Shown: positions 1-7,913 of the stretch, piece by piece | How the letters are laid out: every line of letters begins with the position of its first letter | Numbering within the stretch: position 1 is the stretch's first letter | Assembly (NCBI GenBank): GCA_963784995.1 | Contig: CAWATZ010000008.1 | Location: 124,001-188,000, forward strand | DNA from: CAWATZ01 sp963784995 | GTDB lineage: Bacteria > Planctomycetota > Planctomycetia > Gemmatales > Gemmataceae | Direction: 5' to 3' | Length of the DNA: 64,000 bases | The notes under the pieces: model-generated | Databases searched by the model: none | The model's input: only the letters and a program-made list of their open reading frames with translations | What the model was told of the DNA's origin: nothing | Made by a program: the position numbers and the translations under genes

Positions 1-56
1 GAAGACATGGTGGAGGACCGGAGGCGGTGAACCCGCTGCTTGAGGAGGAACGAAGC

Positions 57-305
57 ATGCCTGTGCTGCATCTGGAAAACGTGCCCGAAAAGGTGTACCG
101 AGAGCTGGAGCGCTTGGCCCAGCGGGACCGGCAGACTCCCGAAAGCAAGGCGCTGAGTTTGCTGGAAGAGGGCATCCGACAAGAGGGTGTCCCGCCACGC
201 GAAAACGTCAGGCAAGTCCTGGAGCGAATCCGAAGCAACCCGCTGGTTCCGACACCAGGAACGCCCGATAGCGTGGAACTGTTGCGAGAGGATCGGAATC
301 GATGA
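57..305 (+). CDS. FitA-like ribbon-helix-helix antitoxin candidate, orphan
   Basis: An 82-residue protein beginning MPVLHLENVPEKVYREL. The short N-terminal strand followed by two helices (to about residue 45) resembles FitA/VapB-type ribbon-helix-helix DNA-binding antitoxins, with a charged tail that would normally contact a toxin. I start it at 57 rather than the in-frame ATG at 27 because a GAGGAGGA ribosome site lies just upstream of 57. The usual partner would be a PIN-domain ribonuclease starting at or overlapping the stop. The frame opening at 302 has no PIN motif (no aspartate-containing N-terminal strand), so the toxin is missing or lost. Family assignment is by eye only. Confidence 0.6.
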   Translation: MPVLHLENVPEKVYRELERLAQRDRQTPESKALSLLEEGIRQEGVPPRENVRQVLERIRSNPLVPTPGTPDSVELLREDRNR

Positions 306-344
306 GCCCACCGTTCACCTCCGCGGCAGAAACGCAATTGCCTC

Positions 345-653
345 TCAAGAAGGCTTCGCCGAACTGGCAGGTTGTCGCTTCTGTTCCCACAGGTGTCGGA
401 TTTCTTTGTCGCGTTGGAGGATCGCTTCGCGACTCGCCCAGGGGCACAGCGGCGCCACGGAAGCATAATGTCCCCAAGCAAAACCAGTCCGGGGGACCTC
501 CTGCTCATAAGCCCAGGCAATGAACGAGATGTCTTCGTATTCGATGCCGATTTCGTGGAGTGCTTTGGTTGCTGGCCCGGTGAATGGGGAGGTTGTCGCC
601 TCGTAGAGAAAAATGTCCAGGAACGCTTTCTCTGCTGGGGTGAGGATGCTCAT
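345..653 (-). CDS. Hypothetical protein, 102 residues
   Basis: A small acidic protein starting MSILTPAEKAFLDIFLYEATT, with a well-behaved amphipathic N-terminus and aromatic-rich middle (FIAWAYEQE, FAWGHY). It is divergent from msrA, the two starts being 57 bases apart. The reading frame stays open upstream to 1148, but that part is the antisense of msrA, so the ATG at 653 is taken. No domain was recognised. It looks like one of the short conserved proteins of planctomycete genomes; this is an impression, not a search result. Confidence 0.6.
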   Translation of the reverse strand: MSILTPAEKAFLDIFLYEATTSPFTGPATKALHEIGIEYEDISFIAWAYEQEVPRTGFAWGHYASVAPLCPWASREAILQRDKEIRHLWEQKRQPASSAKPS

Positions 654-683
654 TTCGCAGTCTCCAAGAGCGACATCTACAAT
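654..683 (+). promoter_or_regulatory. Weak sigma-70-like promoter candidate for msrA
   Basis: TTCGCA (654-659) and TACAAT (678-683) are separated by 18 bases and lie about 28 bases upstream of the msrA start. The -10 is good and the -35 matches only four of six positions. Confidence 0.35.
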
Positions 684-710
684 AATGATACGTCCAAGAG
701 AGGGGAAAAC

Positions 711-1253
711 ATGGAGAATCAACGCGAAGTCGCCACGCTGGGCGGCGGCTGTTTCTGGTGTCTGGAGGCCGTCTTTGAGCAGTTGCGCGGCGTCGAGAAG
801 GTTGAGTCCGGCTACTGCGGCGGCCAGTTCGCGCATCCCACATACGAGCAAGTCTGCTCCGGGGCGACCGGCCACGCCGAGGTGGTGCAGGTCACCTTCG
901 ATCCGGCAGTGATTTCCTTCCGCGATCTGCTCGAAGTCTTCTTCGCCATGCACGATCCGACCACCCTCAATCGCCAGGGGCCGGACGTGGGCACGCAGTA
1001 TCGCTCGGCGATCTTCTACCACACCCCCGAACAGAAACGGACCGCCGCGGGCGTGATCGCCGAGCTGAACCAGACCGGCGTCTGGAGCAAACCCATCGTC
1101 ACCGAGGTTGTCCCCTGCCCGGCCTTCTGCAAGGCCGAGGACTATCACCAGGGCTATTACCGCGGCAATGCCTCCCAGGGCTATTGCCAGTACGTCATTT
1201 CTCCCAAGGTGGCCAAGCTGCGGCAGAAGTTCCTCGACAGACTGCGACCGTGA
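711..1253 (+). CDS. msrA: Peptide-methionine (S)-S-oxide reductase MsrA
   Basis: MsrA reduces methionine-S-sulfoxide in proteins and free methionine using thioredoxin, repairing oxidative damage in the cytoplasm. The 180-residue protein has the family's catalytic GCFWCLE motif at about residues 12-18, followed by GVxxVESGYCGG and the GHAEVVQVTFDP block. The later QYRSAIFY segment and C-terminal cysteines near PCPAFCKAEDYHQ and GYC fit the resolving-cysteine part of the family. Length is normal. The start at 711 follows GAGAGGGGAAAAC, a good ribosome site; the longer frame opening at 372 overlaps the divergent gene and has no family similarity. It is a single gene, convergent with the downstream WD40 gene. 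Confidence 0.95.
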   Translation: MENQREVATLGGGCFWCLEAVFEQLRGVEKVESGYCGGQFAHPTYEQVCSGATGHAEVVQVTFDPAVISFRDLLEVFFAMHDPTTLNRQGPDVGTQYRSAIFYHTPEQKRTAAGVIAELNQTGVWSKPIVTEVVPCPAFCKAEDYHQGYYRGNASQGYCQYVISPKVAKLRQKFLDRLRP

Positions 1254-1265
1254 CGCCCGGTCCTT

Positions 1266-2252
1266 CTATCTCCCCTTGGCCCCTTTCGGCGACGCCGGCA
1301 CGTCCCACAGCCGCAGCGTGCAATCCTTTCCCCCCGAGGCCAGCGTTTTACCGTCCCGGCGGAACCCCAGGGCCAGCACGGGCCGGTTATGTCCCTTCAG
1401 CGTGGCCGTGACCTCGCCGCTGACCGGGTCCCACAGCCGGATGTCCCGGTCCAGGCCCGCCGAGGCCAGGTGCTTGCCGTCCGGCGTCCAGCACACCCGG
1501 AACACGTCGCCCTCATGCTCCTCCCAGCTGGCCGTGTTCTTGCCCGAGGCCACGTCCCACAGCCGTACCGTCTGGTCCCAGCCTCCGGAGGCCAGCGTCC
1601 GGCCGTCCGGCCGAAAGGCGATCGACCAGACCCAGCCACTGTGTCCCGTCAGCGTCCGCACGCACTTGCCGTCGGTCGCATCCCACAACCGGATCGTCCC
1701 GTCGCTGCCGGCCGTGGCCAGCGTCTTGCCGTCCGGTGCGAAGGCCAGCGATAGCACCATTCCGCGGTGCCCGCGCAGGACCACGGAACACTTCCCGGTC
1801 GAGACATCCCGCAGACGGATGGTGTCATCATCGCTTCCCGAGGCCAGCATCTTGCCGTCCGGGCTGAACGCCAGACAGTTGACCACGCTCCCATGGTCCG
1901 TCCAGGTCGCCAGCTTACGGCCGGTCTCCAGGTCCCACAGCCGAACCTCCCGACCAGCGACGACCAGCGTTTTCCCGTCCGGGCGATAAGCCACGGCCCG
2001 GATCACGTCGCCCTCCTCGCTCAGCGTCCGGACCACCTTGCCCTTCTCGACGTCCCAGACCTTGAGCAGGCCATCCCGGCCGCCCGTGACCAGCGTCTTG
2101 CCATCCGGGGCGAATGCCAGCGCCGTGATCGAATGGGTCTGACCCGCCCTCAGGGTCCTCCTCGGCTCGATTTCGTCCGGCCCCGCCAGACTGCCGCCGC
2201 TCACCAGCAAGGCGATTGCCGACCCGATCATTCCGCACGTCCGCCCCAGCAT
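1266..2252 (-). CDS. Secreted WD40-repeat protein, single beta-propeller
   Basis: A 328-residue protein with an N-terminal signal peptide (MLGRTCGMIGSAIALLVSGG, cleavage near residue 23) followed by about seven WD40 repeats of the form GHxxxVxxLAFxPDGKTLASGGxDxTxRLWD. Seven repeats make one closed propeller, a protein-interaction platform. The protein should act outside the cytoplasmic membrane. The start has a good AGGGAG ribosome site nine bases upstream. It ends 12 bases from the convergent msrA stop. No enzyme domain is attached, unlike the kinase-linked WD40 arrays elsewhere in the window. Partner and role are unknown. Confidence 0.85.
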   Translation of the reverse strand: MLGRTCGMIGSAIALLVSGGSLAGPDEIEPRRTLRAGQTHSITALAFAPDGKTLVTGGRDGLLKVWDVEKGKVVRTLSEEGDVIRAVAYRPDGKTLVVAGREVRLWDLETGRKLATWTDHGSVVNCLAFSPDGKMLASGSDDDTIRLRDVSTGKCSVVLRGHRGMVLSLAFAPDGKTLATAGSDGTIRLWDATDGKCVRTLTGHSGWVWSIAFRPDGRTLASGGWDQTVRLWDVASGKNTASWEEHEGDVFRVCWTPDGKHLASAGLDRDIRLWDPVSGEVTATLKGHNRPVLALGFRRDGKTLASGGKDCTLRLWDVPASPKGAKGR

Positions 2253-2576
2253 GACTTTTCTCCCTGGAGTGAGCCGCCCCGAATCCGTGGCTCGCCATGT
2301 TCCTCCGCTTTCCCTCAGCGGTCAAGACCGACTGCCATTTTCTCCCGCGCCGGATCGCCGGACTGTCAGAGCAGCACCCGCACACTGCTTGCTTGTTCAG
2401 ATTCACAGCACAAGTCCTGCTACCACAAGCGCTTGAGTCAATTCACCTCTTTGCTTGAGTTTGGCATCGAACTTGCTCATTGAACCAACAGCTTACAACC
2501 CGAGCATTTCATTGATCCCACAACGGCGGGAGGTCCGCGCACGCCCGGCCTCGGTTCCTGTCAGAAAGGGGGGCTG
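2253..2576. promoter_or_regulatory. clpB upstream region with a spaced direct repeat
   Basis: This is a 324-base divergent intergenic region between the secreted WD40 gene and clpB. GCTTGAGT occurs at 2431-2438 and again at 2453-2460, 22 bases apart, about two helical turns on one DNA face. No CIRCE element (TTAGCACTC-N9-GAGTGCTAA) and no clear heat-shock promoter was seen. The repeat could be an operator; this is inference. Confidence 0.35.
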
Positions 2577-5258
2577 ATGAACATCAATCGCTTTACCGAG
2601 AAGGCTCAGGAGGCCCTGGCCTCCGCCCAGCAGCTGGCCAGCAACCACGGTCAGCAGCAGATCGACGCCGAGCATCTGCTCTTGAGCTTGCTGGATCAGC
2701 AGGACGGACTGGCGCCGGCCATCCTGCGCAAGGCCAACGTCAACCTGGAGGAGCTTCGTGCGCGCGCCCGCCGGCTGGTGGAGCGGCTGCCGCAAGTTTC
2801 CTCACCCGGGGCCGATTCCGGTCAGATCTCCATCACCGGCCGGCTGAACCAGATATTGAACCGAGCGGAGGACGAGGCGAAAAAGTTCAAGGACGAATAC
2901 GTCTCCGTCGAGCATCTGCTGCTGGCCCTGATCGAGGACAGCGGCAGCACCGGCCGGCTCCTGAAAGAGCAAGGCATCACCCGCGACAAGGTGATGGCCG
3001 CTCTGCGCGAGGTGCGCGGCAACCAGCGGGTCACCTCGCAGAACCCGGAAACGACTTACCAGGCCCTGGAGCGCTACGGCCGGGATCTGACCGAGCTGGC
3101 CAAACAGGACAAGCTCGACCCGGTCATCGGCCGGGATGAGGAGATTCGCCGGGTGATCCAGGTGCTGTCGCGCCGGACCAAGAACAACCCGGTGCTGATC
3201 GGCGAACCCGGCGTCGGCAAGACGGCCATCGTCGAGGGACTTGCTCGCCGAATTGTCCGCGGCGACGTGCCGGAGGGGCTCAAGAACAAGCGAATCGTCG
3301 CCCTGGACATGGGCGCGCTGATCGCCGGGGCCAAGTATCGCGGCGAGTTCGAGGAGCGGCTCAAGGCGGTGCTGAAGGAAGTGCAGGAAGCCCAGGGGCA
3401 GATCGTCCTGTTCATCGACGAGCTGCACACTGTCGTCGGCGCCGGCAAGGCGGAAGGCGCGATGGACGCCGGCAACCTGCTCAAGCCGCTGCTGGCCCGC
3501 GGGGAATTGCATTGCATTGGCGCTACCACGCTCGATGAGTATCGCCAGCACATCGAGAAGGATGCAGCCCTGGAACGGCGCTTCCAGCCGGTGCTAGTCG
3601 ATCAGCCGTCGGTTGCGGACACCATCTCAATCCTGCGCGGTCTGAAGCAGCGCTACGAGTCGCACCACAACGTGCGCATCACCGATGCCGCCCTGGTAGC
3701 CGCTGCGGTGCTGTCCAATCGCTACATTTCGGACCGCTTCCTGCCGGACAAGGCGATCGACCTCGTGGACGAGGCGGCCGCCAAGATGCGGACCGAGATC
3801 GACAGCCGGCCGACCGAGCTGGACGAGATCGCCCGGCGGGTGATGCAGCTGGAGATCGAGCGCGAGGCCCTCAAGAAAGAAAAGGACACCGCGTCCCGCG
3901 ATCGGCTGGCCAAGCTGGAGAAGGAACTGGCCGGCTCCAAGGAGAGCGAAACCGCCCTGAACGCCCAGTGGCAGACGGAGAAGGAGCAGGTCAAGCACCT
4001 GGGCGAGCTGCGCAACCAGCTGGAGCAGGCCCAGCGCGACCTGGAAATCGCCGAGCGCACGGCCGACTTCACCCGGGCCTCCGAGCTGAAGTATGGCCGG
4101 CTGCCGGAACTGCAGCGGCAGATGAAGGCCGAGGAGGATCGCCTGGCCTCCAGCGAAGGCGCCACCCGGCTGATCAAGGAAGAGGTGACCGAGCAGGACA
4201 TCGCCGAGGTAGTCAGCCGCTGGACGCACATTCCGGTGAGCAAGCTGCTGGGCAGCGAGATCGAGAAACTGCTGCACCTGGAAGAGCACCTGCACCAGCG
4301 TGTGATCGGTCAGGACGAGGCGGTGAGCGCCGTGGCCGAGGCGGTGATCCGGGCCCGCAGCGGCCTGAAAGACCCCAATCGGCCGATTGGCTCGTTCATC
4401 TTCCTGGGACCGACCGGCGTCGGCAAGACCGAACTGGCCCGCGCCCTGGCCGAGTTCCTCTTCGACGACGAGAAGAACCTGGTGCGCATCGACATGTCGG
4501 AGTACCAGGAGAAGCACAACGTCGCCCGGCTGCTCGGCGCTCCGCCTGGTTACATTGGCTACGAGGAGGGCGGTCAGCTGACCGAGGCGGTGCGGCGCAA
4601 GCCGTACTGCGTGATCCTGTTCGACGAGATTGAGAAGGCGCATCCGGACGTCTTCAACGTGCTGCTGCAACTGCTCGACGACGGCCGGCTGACCGACGGC
4701 CAGGGCCGCACGGTGGACTTCCGCAACACGCTGGTGATCATGACGTCCAACATCGGCAGCCAGCGCATTCTGGAATATCGCGGCTCCTACATCGGCGAGG
4801 TCTACGACCGGATGAAGGACGTGGTGCTGGACGAGCTGCGGCGCCACTTCCGGCCGGAGTTCCTCAACCGGGTGGATGAGACGATTGTCTTCCATGCGTT
4901 GAGCGAGAACCAGCTGAAGGAGATCGTGGACATCCAGCTGCAGCACCTGCGGCGACGGCTGGAGGAACGCAAGATCGAGCTGGTGCTGACCGACGAGGCC
5001 AAGGAACACCTGGTCCGGGTGGGGTACGATCCGGCATATGGGGCCCGGCCGCTCAAGCGGGTGATCCAGAAGGAGCTGGAGACGGGCCTCGGCCGGATGC
5101 TGCTGCAAGGCAAGGTCAAGGATGGCCAGACGGTGGTTATCGACCACGACCGGGGGAGCGATCGGCTCACCTACGAGGCACGCAACACGGTCAGGACAGA
5201 GGATCACCAGGCGGAGGAGGCTGGCGGCAAACGAGCAGGAGAGACGGCGAAGAAGTAA
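2577..5258 (+). CDS. clpB: ATP-dependent chaperone disaggregase ClpB
   Basis: ClpB is a hexameric AAA+ unfoldase that pulls proteins out of aggregates together with DnaK. The 893-residue protein shows the whole family architecture: N-terminal Clp_N repeats (about 1-150), AAA1 with Walker A GEPGVGKT near residue 208 and Walker B VLFIDELHT, a long coiled-coil middle domain (about 400-530, KKEKD, AQRDLEIAERTADF), AAA2 with GPTGVGKT near 610 and VILFDEIEKAHPDV, and the C-terminal D2-small domain (NRVDETIVFH, GYDPAYGARPLKR). The middle domain separates it from ClpA and ClpC. It carries about 30 extra polar residues at the C-terminus. The ATG follows a strong AGAAAGGGGGG ribosome site. It is monocistronic, with a terminator-like hairpin right after the stop. 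Confidence 0.97.
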   Translation: MNINRFTEKAQEALASAQQLASNHGQQQIDAEHLLLSLLDQQDGLAPAILRKANVNLEELRARARRLVERLPQVSSPGADSGQISITGRLNQILNRAEDEAKKFKDEYVSVEHLLLALIEDSGSTGRLLKEQGITRDKVMAALREVRGNQRVTSQNPETTYQALERYGRDLTELAKQDKLDPVIGRDEEIRRVIQVLSRRTKNNPVLIGEPGVGKTAIVEGLARRIVRGDVPEGLKNKRIVALDMGALIAGAKYRGEFEERLKAVLKEVQEAQGQIVLFIDELHTVVGAGKAEGAMDAGNLLKPLLARGELHCIGATTLDEYRQHIEKDAALERRFQPVLVDQPSVADTISILRGLKQRYESHHNVRITDAALVAAAVLSNRYISDRFLPDKAIDLVDEAAAKMRTEIDSRPTELDEIARRVMQLEIEREALKKEKDTASRDRLAKLEKELAGSKESETALNAQWQTEKEQVKHLGELRNQLEQAQRDLEIAERTADFTRASELKYGRLPELQRQMKAEEDRLASSEGATRLIKEEVTEQDIAEVVSRWTHIPVSKLLGSEIEKLLHLEEHLHQRVIGQDEAVSAVAEAVIRARSGLKDPNRPIGSFIFLGPTGVGKTELARALAEFLFDDEKNLVRIDMSEYQEKHNVARLLGAPPGYIGYEEGGQLTEAVRRKPYCVILFDEIEKAHPDVFNVLLQLLDDGRLTDGQGRTVDFRNTLVIMTSNIGSQRILEYRGSYIGEVYDRMKDVVLDELRRHFRPEFLNRVDETIVFHALSENQLKEIVDIQLQHLRRRLEERKIELVLTDEAKEHLVRVGYDPAYGARPLKRVIQKELETGLGRMLLQGKVKDGQTVVIDHDRGSDRLTYEARNTVRTEDHQAEEAGGKRAGETAKK

Positions 5259-5266
5259 GGCGACGC

Positions 5267-5310
5267 AACCCGGCGGTTGGGGGAATTTCCCGGCCGCCGG
5301 GTTTGTTGTT
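5267..5310 (+). terminator. Rho-independent terminator candidate after clpB
   Basis: ACCCGGCGG (5268-5276) pairs with CCGCCGGGT (5294-5302), with a run of TTTGTTGTTTG after the stem. It lies nine bases past the clpB stop. Confidence 0.6.
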
Positions 5311-5373
5311 TGATGAGATAATCTCGGGTGTGCTTTCCACTTTTCCGCAACAGTGTCAACATGTGGAGTGCCC

Positions 5374-6030
5374 ATGACGGCGGAACAATGGTTGCGCTGC
5401 CGGACCCCTGAGAAGATGCTTCGGGTACTTTTGCGGAACAACGCCGGCGACCGCAAGCTCCGGCTGTTCGCCTGTGCTTGTTGCCGGCACTTTCAGCGCG
5501 GTATGGATGTGGACCCTCGCCTGACCCAGGCTATTCTGGCAGCGGAGGAGTACGCCGAGGGTCGGCTGGAGCGCTCGGAGTTGAAAGCCGTTCGGGTAGC
5601 CGTTGAGGCCGCCCGGCGCGAAGACACATTCAACAAGGAAGTGGGCTTGCTGAACCTGGCCGTGGTCGAAACCCCTGCCGGGTATGCTGCACGCAAGGTC
5701 GTGAACGAAATCACAATCACTTGTGCGGGGATGTGCGTTCCCTGTGAAACCATCGAGTCGGCCCAGGCGTGGATGAAGAAGGACATCGTATCATTCCTGC
5801 GCGACATCTTCGGCAATCCCTTCCAGCCACTCCCATCCCGGTCGTTCCCCAAGCACGTCATCGGCCTGGCCCAGGCCTGCTACGACGCCTTCCCGGAAAT
5901 CAACTCCGACTACCTCGTCCTGGCCGACGCCTTGAGCGACCTGGGCGAGGAGCAGGCAGCGGCCCACTGCCGGGAAAAGCGGCACGCCAGGGGATGTCAC
6001 GTCCTCGACTGGATTCTCGGAAAAAAGTGA
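5374..6030 (+). CDS. Planctomycete-type hypothetical protein with MTxxQWL and ACACCR motifs (gene A1)
   Basis: A 218-residue protein starting MTAEQWLRCRTPEKMLRVLL and containing KLRLFACACCRHF near residues 30-42. It ends in ALSDLGEEQAAAHC...GCHVLDWILGKK. This architecture (N-terminal EQWL, a cysteine-rich ACACCR block, a C-terminal ADAL...HCR...HxRGCHVLD block) is one I associate with a large paralogous family in Gemmata-type genomes; its function is unknown to me. I prefer the ATG at 5374, matching the family N-terminus, over that at 5353. Pieces of a second copy lie at 6558-6620 and 7692-7775. Cysteines could bind metal, but this is not established. Confidence 0.8.
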   Translation: MTAEQWLRCRTPEKMLRVLLRNNAGDRKLRLFACACCRHFQRGMDVDPRLTQAILAAEEYAEGRLERSELKAVRVAVEAARREDTFNKEVGLLNLAVVETPAGYAARKVVNEITITCAGMCVPCETIESAQAWMKKDIVSFLRDIFGNPFQPLPSRSFPKHVIGLAQACYDAFPEINSDYLVLADALSDLGEEQAAAHCREKRHARGCHVLDWILGKK

Positions 6031-6186
6031 TGCGCTTGCCTCCTCCTGGGTGCGGAGAAAGGTTGCCGGTGTGGTTGGGATACTGTCCTCAGGTGCCCTC
6101 CTGTCCAACAGGCACCAGCGGACGCACCCCGGAACGGAAACCCTTGAGCATCACCGACTCATTGCCGATGCCCATCTCCTTGAGGT
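5945..6186. repeat. Imperfect direct repeat, copy 1 (3' ends of genes A and B)
   Basis: This segment and 7690-7913 share the last about 26 codons of gene A (reading +) and the last about 31 codons of gene B (reading -). A diverged linker of about 50 bases separates them. Nearly all conserved bases lie in the two coding tails, so this is a duplicated convergent gene pair rather than a mobile element. Confidence 0.8.
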
Positions 6187-6190
6187 ACTT
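6089..6190 (-). pseudogene. 3' fragment of gene B paralogue (B1)
   Basis: Reading the minus strand, this encodes EMGIGNESVMLKGFRSGV and a VPVGQEGT tail. This is identical in amino acids to the last 30 or so residues of the intact gene at 7818-8432. Upstream of it the frame (FVRYTVNKYLK and a proline/arginine-rich stretch) no longer resembles that protein, so only the tail survives. Confidence 0.7.
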
Positions 6191-6318
6191 GTTTACCGTG
6201 TAGCGGACAAAAAGGGCCTGGCCGGGAGCGCAGTCAACCCCTGGACCGGCGCACCAGGATAAGCCGGTCGAGGCGGGGGCGGTGCGGTGAGGAAGGGAGG
6301 CAGGGAGCGATGCAGGCC

Positions 6319-6345
6319 GGCGGCCGGGGACTTTCCCCGGCCGCC
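6319..6345. terminator. GC-rich 12-bp hairpin
   Basis: GGCGGCCGGGGA (6319-6330) pairs perfectly with TCCCCGGCCGCC (6334-6345) around a three-base loop. It lies in the noncoding stretch between the B1 fragment and the A2 fragment. There is no long T run, so its role as a terminator is uncertain. Confidence 0.45.
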
Positions 6346-6557
6346 AGCGTTTCAGGGGGCCGACTCGTGTGGTAAGAACACCTATTGCGACAAGGGTGGA
6401 ACCCCGAGGATGTCTGACTTCCATCAAAGAAAAAGGTCGAGGTGCCCGAGTTTGGTGGTGGATGGGTAATGTCGCTTGGCCCCTTTGGACCGCGAGCGTT
6501 TCGAGGCCATCATCCAGGAACTGCTGTCGTGATCGCTCTTCTTACCGAAGGTCGGGC

Positions 6558-6620
6558 GTGACCAAGCAGCAATGGTTGCGTGGCCGGGTGCCGCTGAGGA
6601 TGCTTCAGCAGAACGTCCCC
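6558..6620 (+). pseudogene. 5' fragment of gene A paralogue (A2)
   Basis: From a GTG at 6558 the sequence reads (V/M)TKQQWLRGRVPLRMLQQN, which aligns with the start of gene A1 (MTAEQWLRCRTPEKMLRVLL). Similarity stops at about 6620, exactly where the minus-strand gene ending at 6622 begins. The matching 3' end is at 7692-7775. Confidence 0.7.
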
Positions 6621-6621
6621 G

Positions 6622-7032
6622 TCACGTTCCCGCCGGTACGTTACCCCCTCGTCGTGACGCCCCGTTCAGAGCCGTGCGGCTCAATTCATCCAGGCAACCG
6701 GCGAGCATCGTCTCGACGTCCCGGCGCGTGTTGGGGCGGAGCGGGGCGGCCAGAGCCGCCTGGTACAGGTTCACGGCCCGGCTCAGGTCGCCGGCCTTCT
6801 GAGAGCAGGACGCCGCGCTGATGCGGCTCGCCGCTGCCTCCAGGTCTCGACCGAGGGCGTCCAGGAGGGGCGCGATCCGCTCCTCGCAGGCCGCCGCCGC
6901 CAGCCAGATTGGTTGCGCCGTTTCCGCCATCCCCATGTCTGCGAACGTTCGGGCCTTCATGAGGATGGCCGTCTTTGACGCCATCAGTTCGAGCAGCGCC
7001 GGGGGGTACGGTTTGACCTTCGCTTTTCCCAT
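6622..7032 (-). CDS. Hypothetical alpha-helical protein, second gene of inserted pair
   Basis: A 136-residue protein starting MGKAKVKPYPPALLELMASK. It is predominantly helical, with repeated alanine/leucine amphipathic stretches (ETAQPIWLAAAACEERI, KAGDLSRAVNLYQAALAA) that look like one or two TPR-type hairpins; this is a visual judgement. The start at 7032 sits one base after the stop of the upstream gene (7034), so the two are translationally coupled. The frame stays open upstream to 7146, but that part overlaps the partner gene and is rejected. The pair occupies the middle of the broken A2 gene. Function unknown. Confidence 0.65.
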   Translation of the reverse strand: MGKAKVKPYPPALLELMASKTAILMKARTFADMGMAETAQPIWLAAAACEERIAPLLDALGRDLEAAASRISAASCSQKAGDLSRAVNLYQAALAAPLRPNTRRDVETMLAGCLDELSRTALNGASRRGGNVPAGT

Positions 7033-7033
7033 G

Positions 7034-7588
7034 TCACGCCTCCGCCGGACCATGTCGCGAGACCCGGATGCGATGTCCCTTGGCCGAGAAGGCACAGACG
7101 ACGACGCAGGCGCCCCAGCCGTAGGTGTTGTCGAGAGCTTGGGCAACTTTTTCGCGGTGTCGGCGCCCCAGCTCCGAGACGTCTTCCGTAGCGCTGACCT
7201 CCAGCACGCACTCGGCGCCTGGCGAGCGGTAATCCGCCCGTTCGCCGTAATCGTTCAGGTCAAGTTGCCCCAGTGCGAGCAATCGCCGCGCCAGAATGAA
7301 CGCCAGCGCAATCGAAGCCATTTCCACCACCGGCTTCTGCTGTATCGTGGCGAGCAGTCGGTCCGCCTTCGCCGCTATCTCCTCCGTCCACGAAACCTTC
7401 AGCCGGAAGGCATTGTCCTGGCGGAGCCATCGCGAAGCAATCCCCTCGCATGCCACCTCGAACGTCGCGGGAGGGCCCGAATACCGGCTCATCACGGCCA
7501 CAAGTGCGACGCTGTGGGGTTCAAGGAACAGGCGAGGATACCACCCCTCGAGATCCTCTACCGCGCAGCGCAGGATGCGCACAGGCAT
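7034..7588 (-). CDS. Hypothetical protein, first gene of inserted pair
   Basis: A 184-residue protein starting MPVRILRCAVEDLEGWYPRL. The C-terminal half has a distinctive segment, ADYRSPGAECVLEVSATED, then HREKVAQAL and CVVVCAFSAKGHRIRVSRH. A D...ExxV strand pattern followed by a basic helix is reminiscent of PD-(D/E)XK folds, but the signature lysine is not in place (E-V-S instead of E-x-K), so I do not assign a nuclease. It is followed one base later by the 136-residue helical protein, which suggests the two products work together. It was probably acquired as a unit into gene A2. Confidence 0.65.
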   Translation of the reverse strand: MPVRILRCAVEDLEGWYPRLFLEPHSVALVAVMSRYSGPPATFEVACEGIASRWLRQDNAFRLKVSWTEEIAAKADRLLATIQQKPVVEMASIALAFILARRLLALGQLDLNDYGERADYRSPGAECVLEVSATEDVSELGRRHREKVAQALDNTYGWGACVVVCAFSAKGHRIRVSRHGPAEA

Positions 7589-7689
7589 GACTTAATCCGG
7601 GTCGGAATCCATCCGGTCACTTCTCAGAGGTTACGATACCTCATCGGGGAAGTCGAGGAAAGGGAACCTGTCAACCAGACGAGGTCGGC

Positions 7690-7913
7690 ACGAGGAGCAG
7701 GCCGCGGCCCACTGCCGGGAGAAGCGGCACGCCAGGGGATGTCACGTCCTCGACTGGATTCTTGCAAAAGCGTGATGTGATCTCTCCGTGCAGAACGGTG
7801 TGCTTGGGATACCGTGCTCAGGTGCCCTCCTGTCCAACAGGCACCAGCGGACGCACCCCGGAACGGAAACCCTTCAGCATCACCGACTCATTGCCAATGC
7901 CCATCTCCCTGAG
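7690..7913. repeat. Imperfect direct repeat, copy 2 (3' ends of genes A and B)
   Basis: This is the second copy of the segment at 5945-6186. It includes the tail of the broken A2 gene and the true 3' end of the intact gene B2. Confidence 0.8.
7692..7775 (+). pseudogene. 3' fragment of gene A paralogue (A2)
   Basis: The sequence reads EEQAAAHCREKRHARGCHV then LDWILAKA and a TGA stop. It differs from the A1 tail only in the last three residues. There is no start and no upstream coding part, because the middle of the gene is replaced by the two minus-strand genes at 6622-7588. Confidence 0.75.

Noticed and set aside
302..523. A frame overlapping the antitoxin-like gene stop, as its toxin
   Set aside because: It has no PIN, RelE or other toxin motif and overlaps the gene on the opposite strand.
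2253..2576. CIRCE/HrcA site upstream of clpB
   Set aside because: No TTAGCACTC inverted repeat is present.
3627..5456. A 609-codon open frame antisense to clpB
   Set aside because: It mirrors the high-GC codon pattern of clpB. Its histidine/leucine/glutamine-rich product resembles no family.
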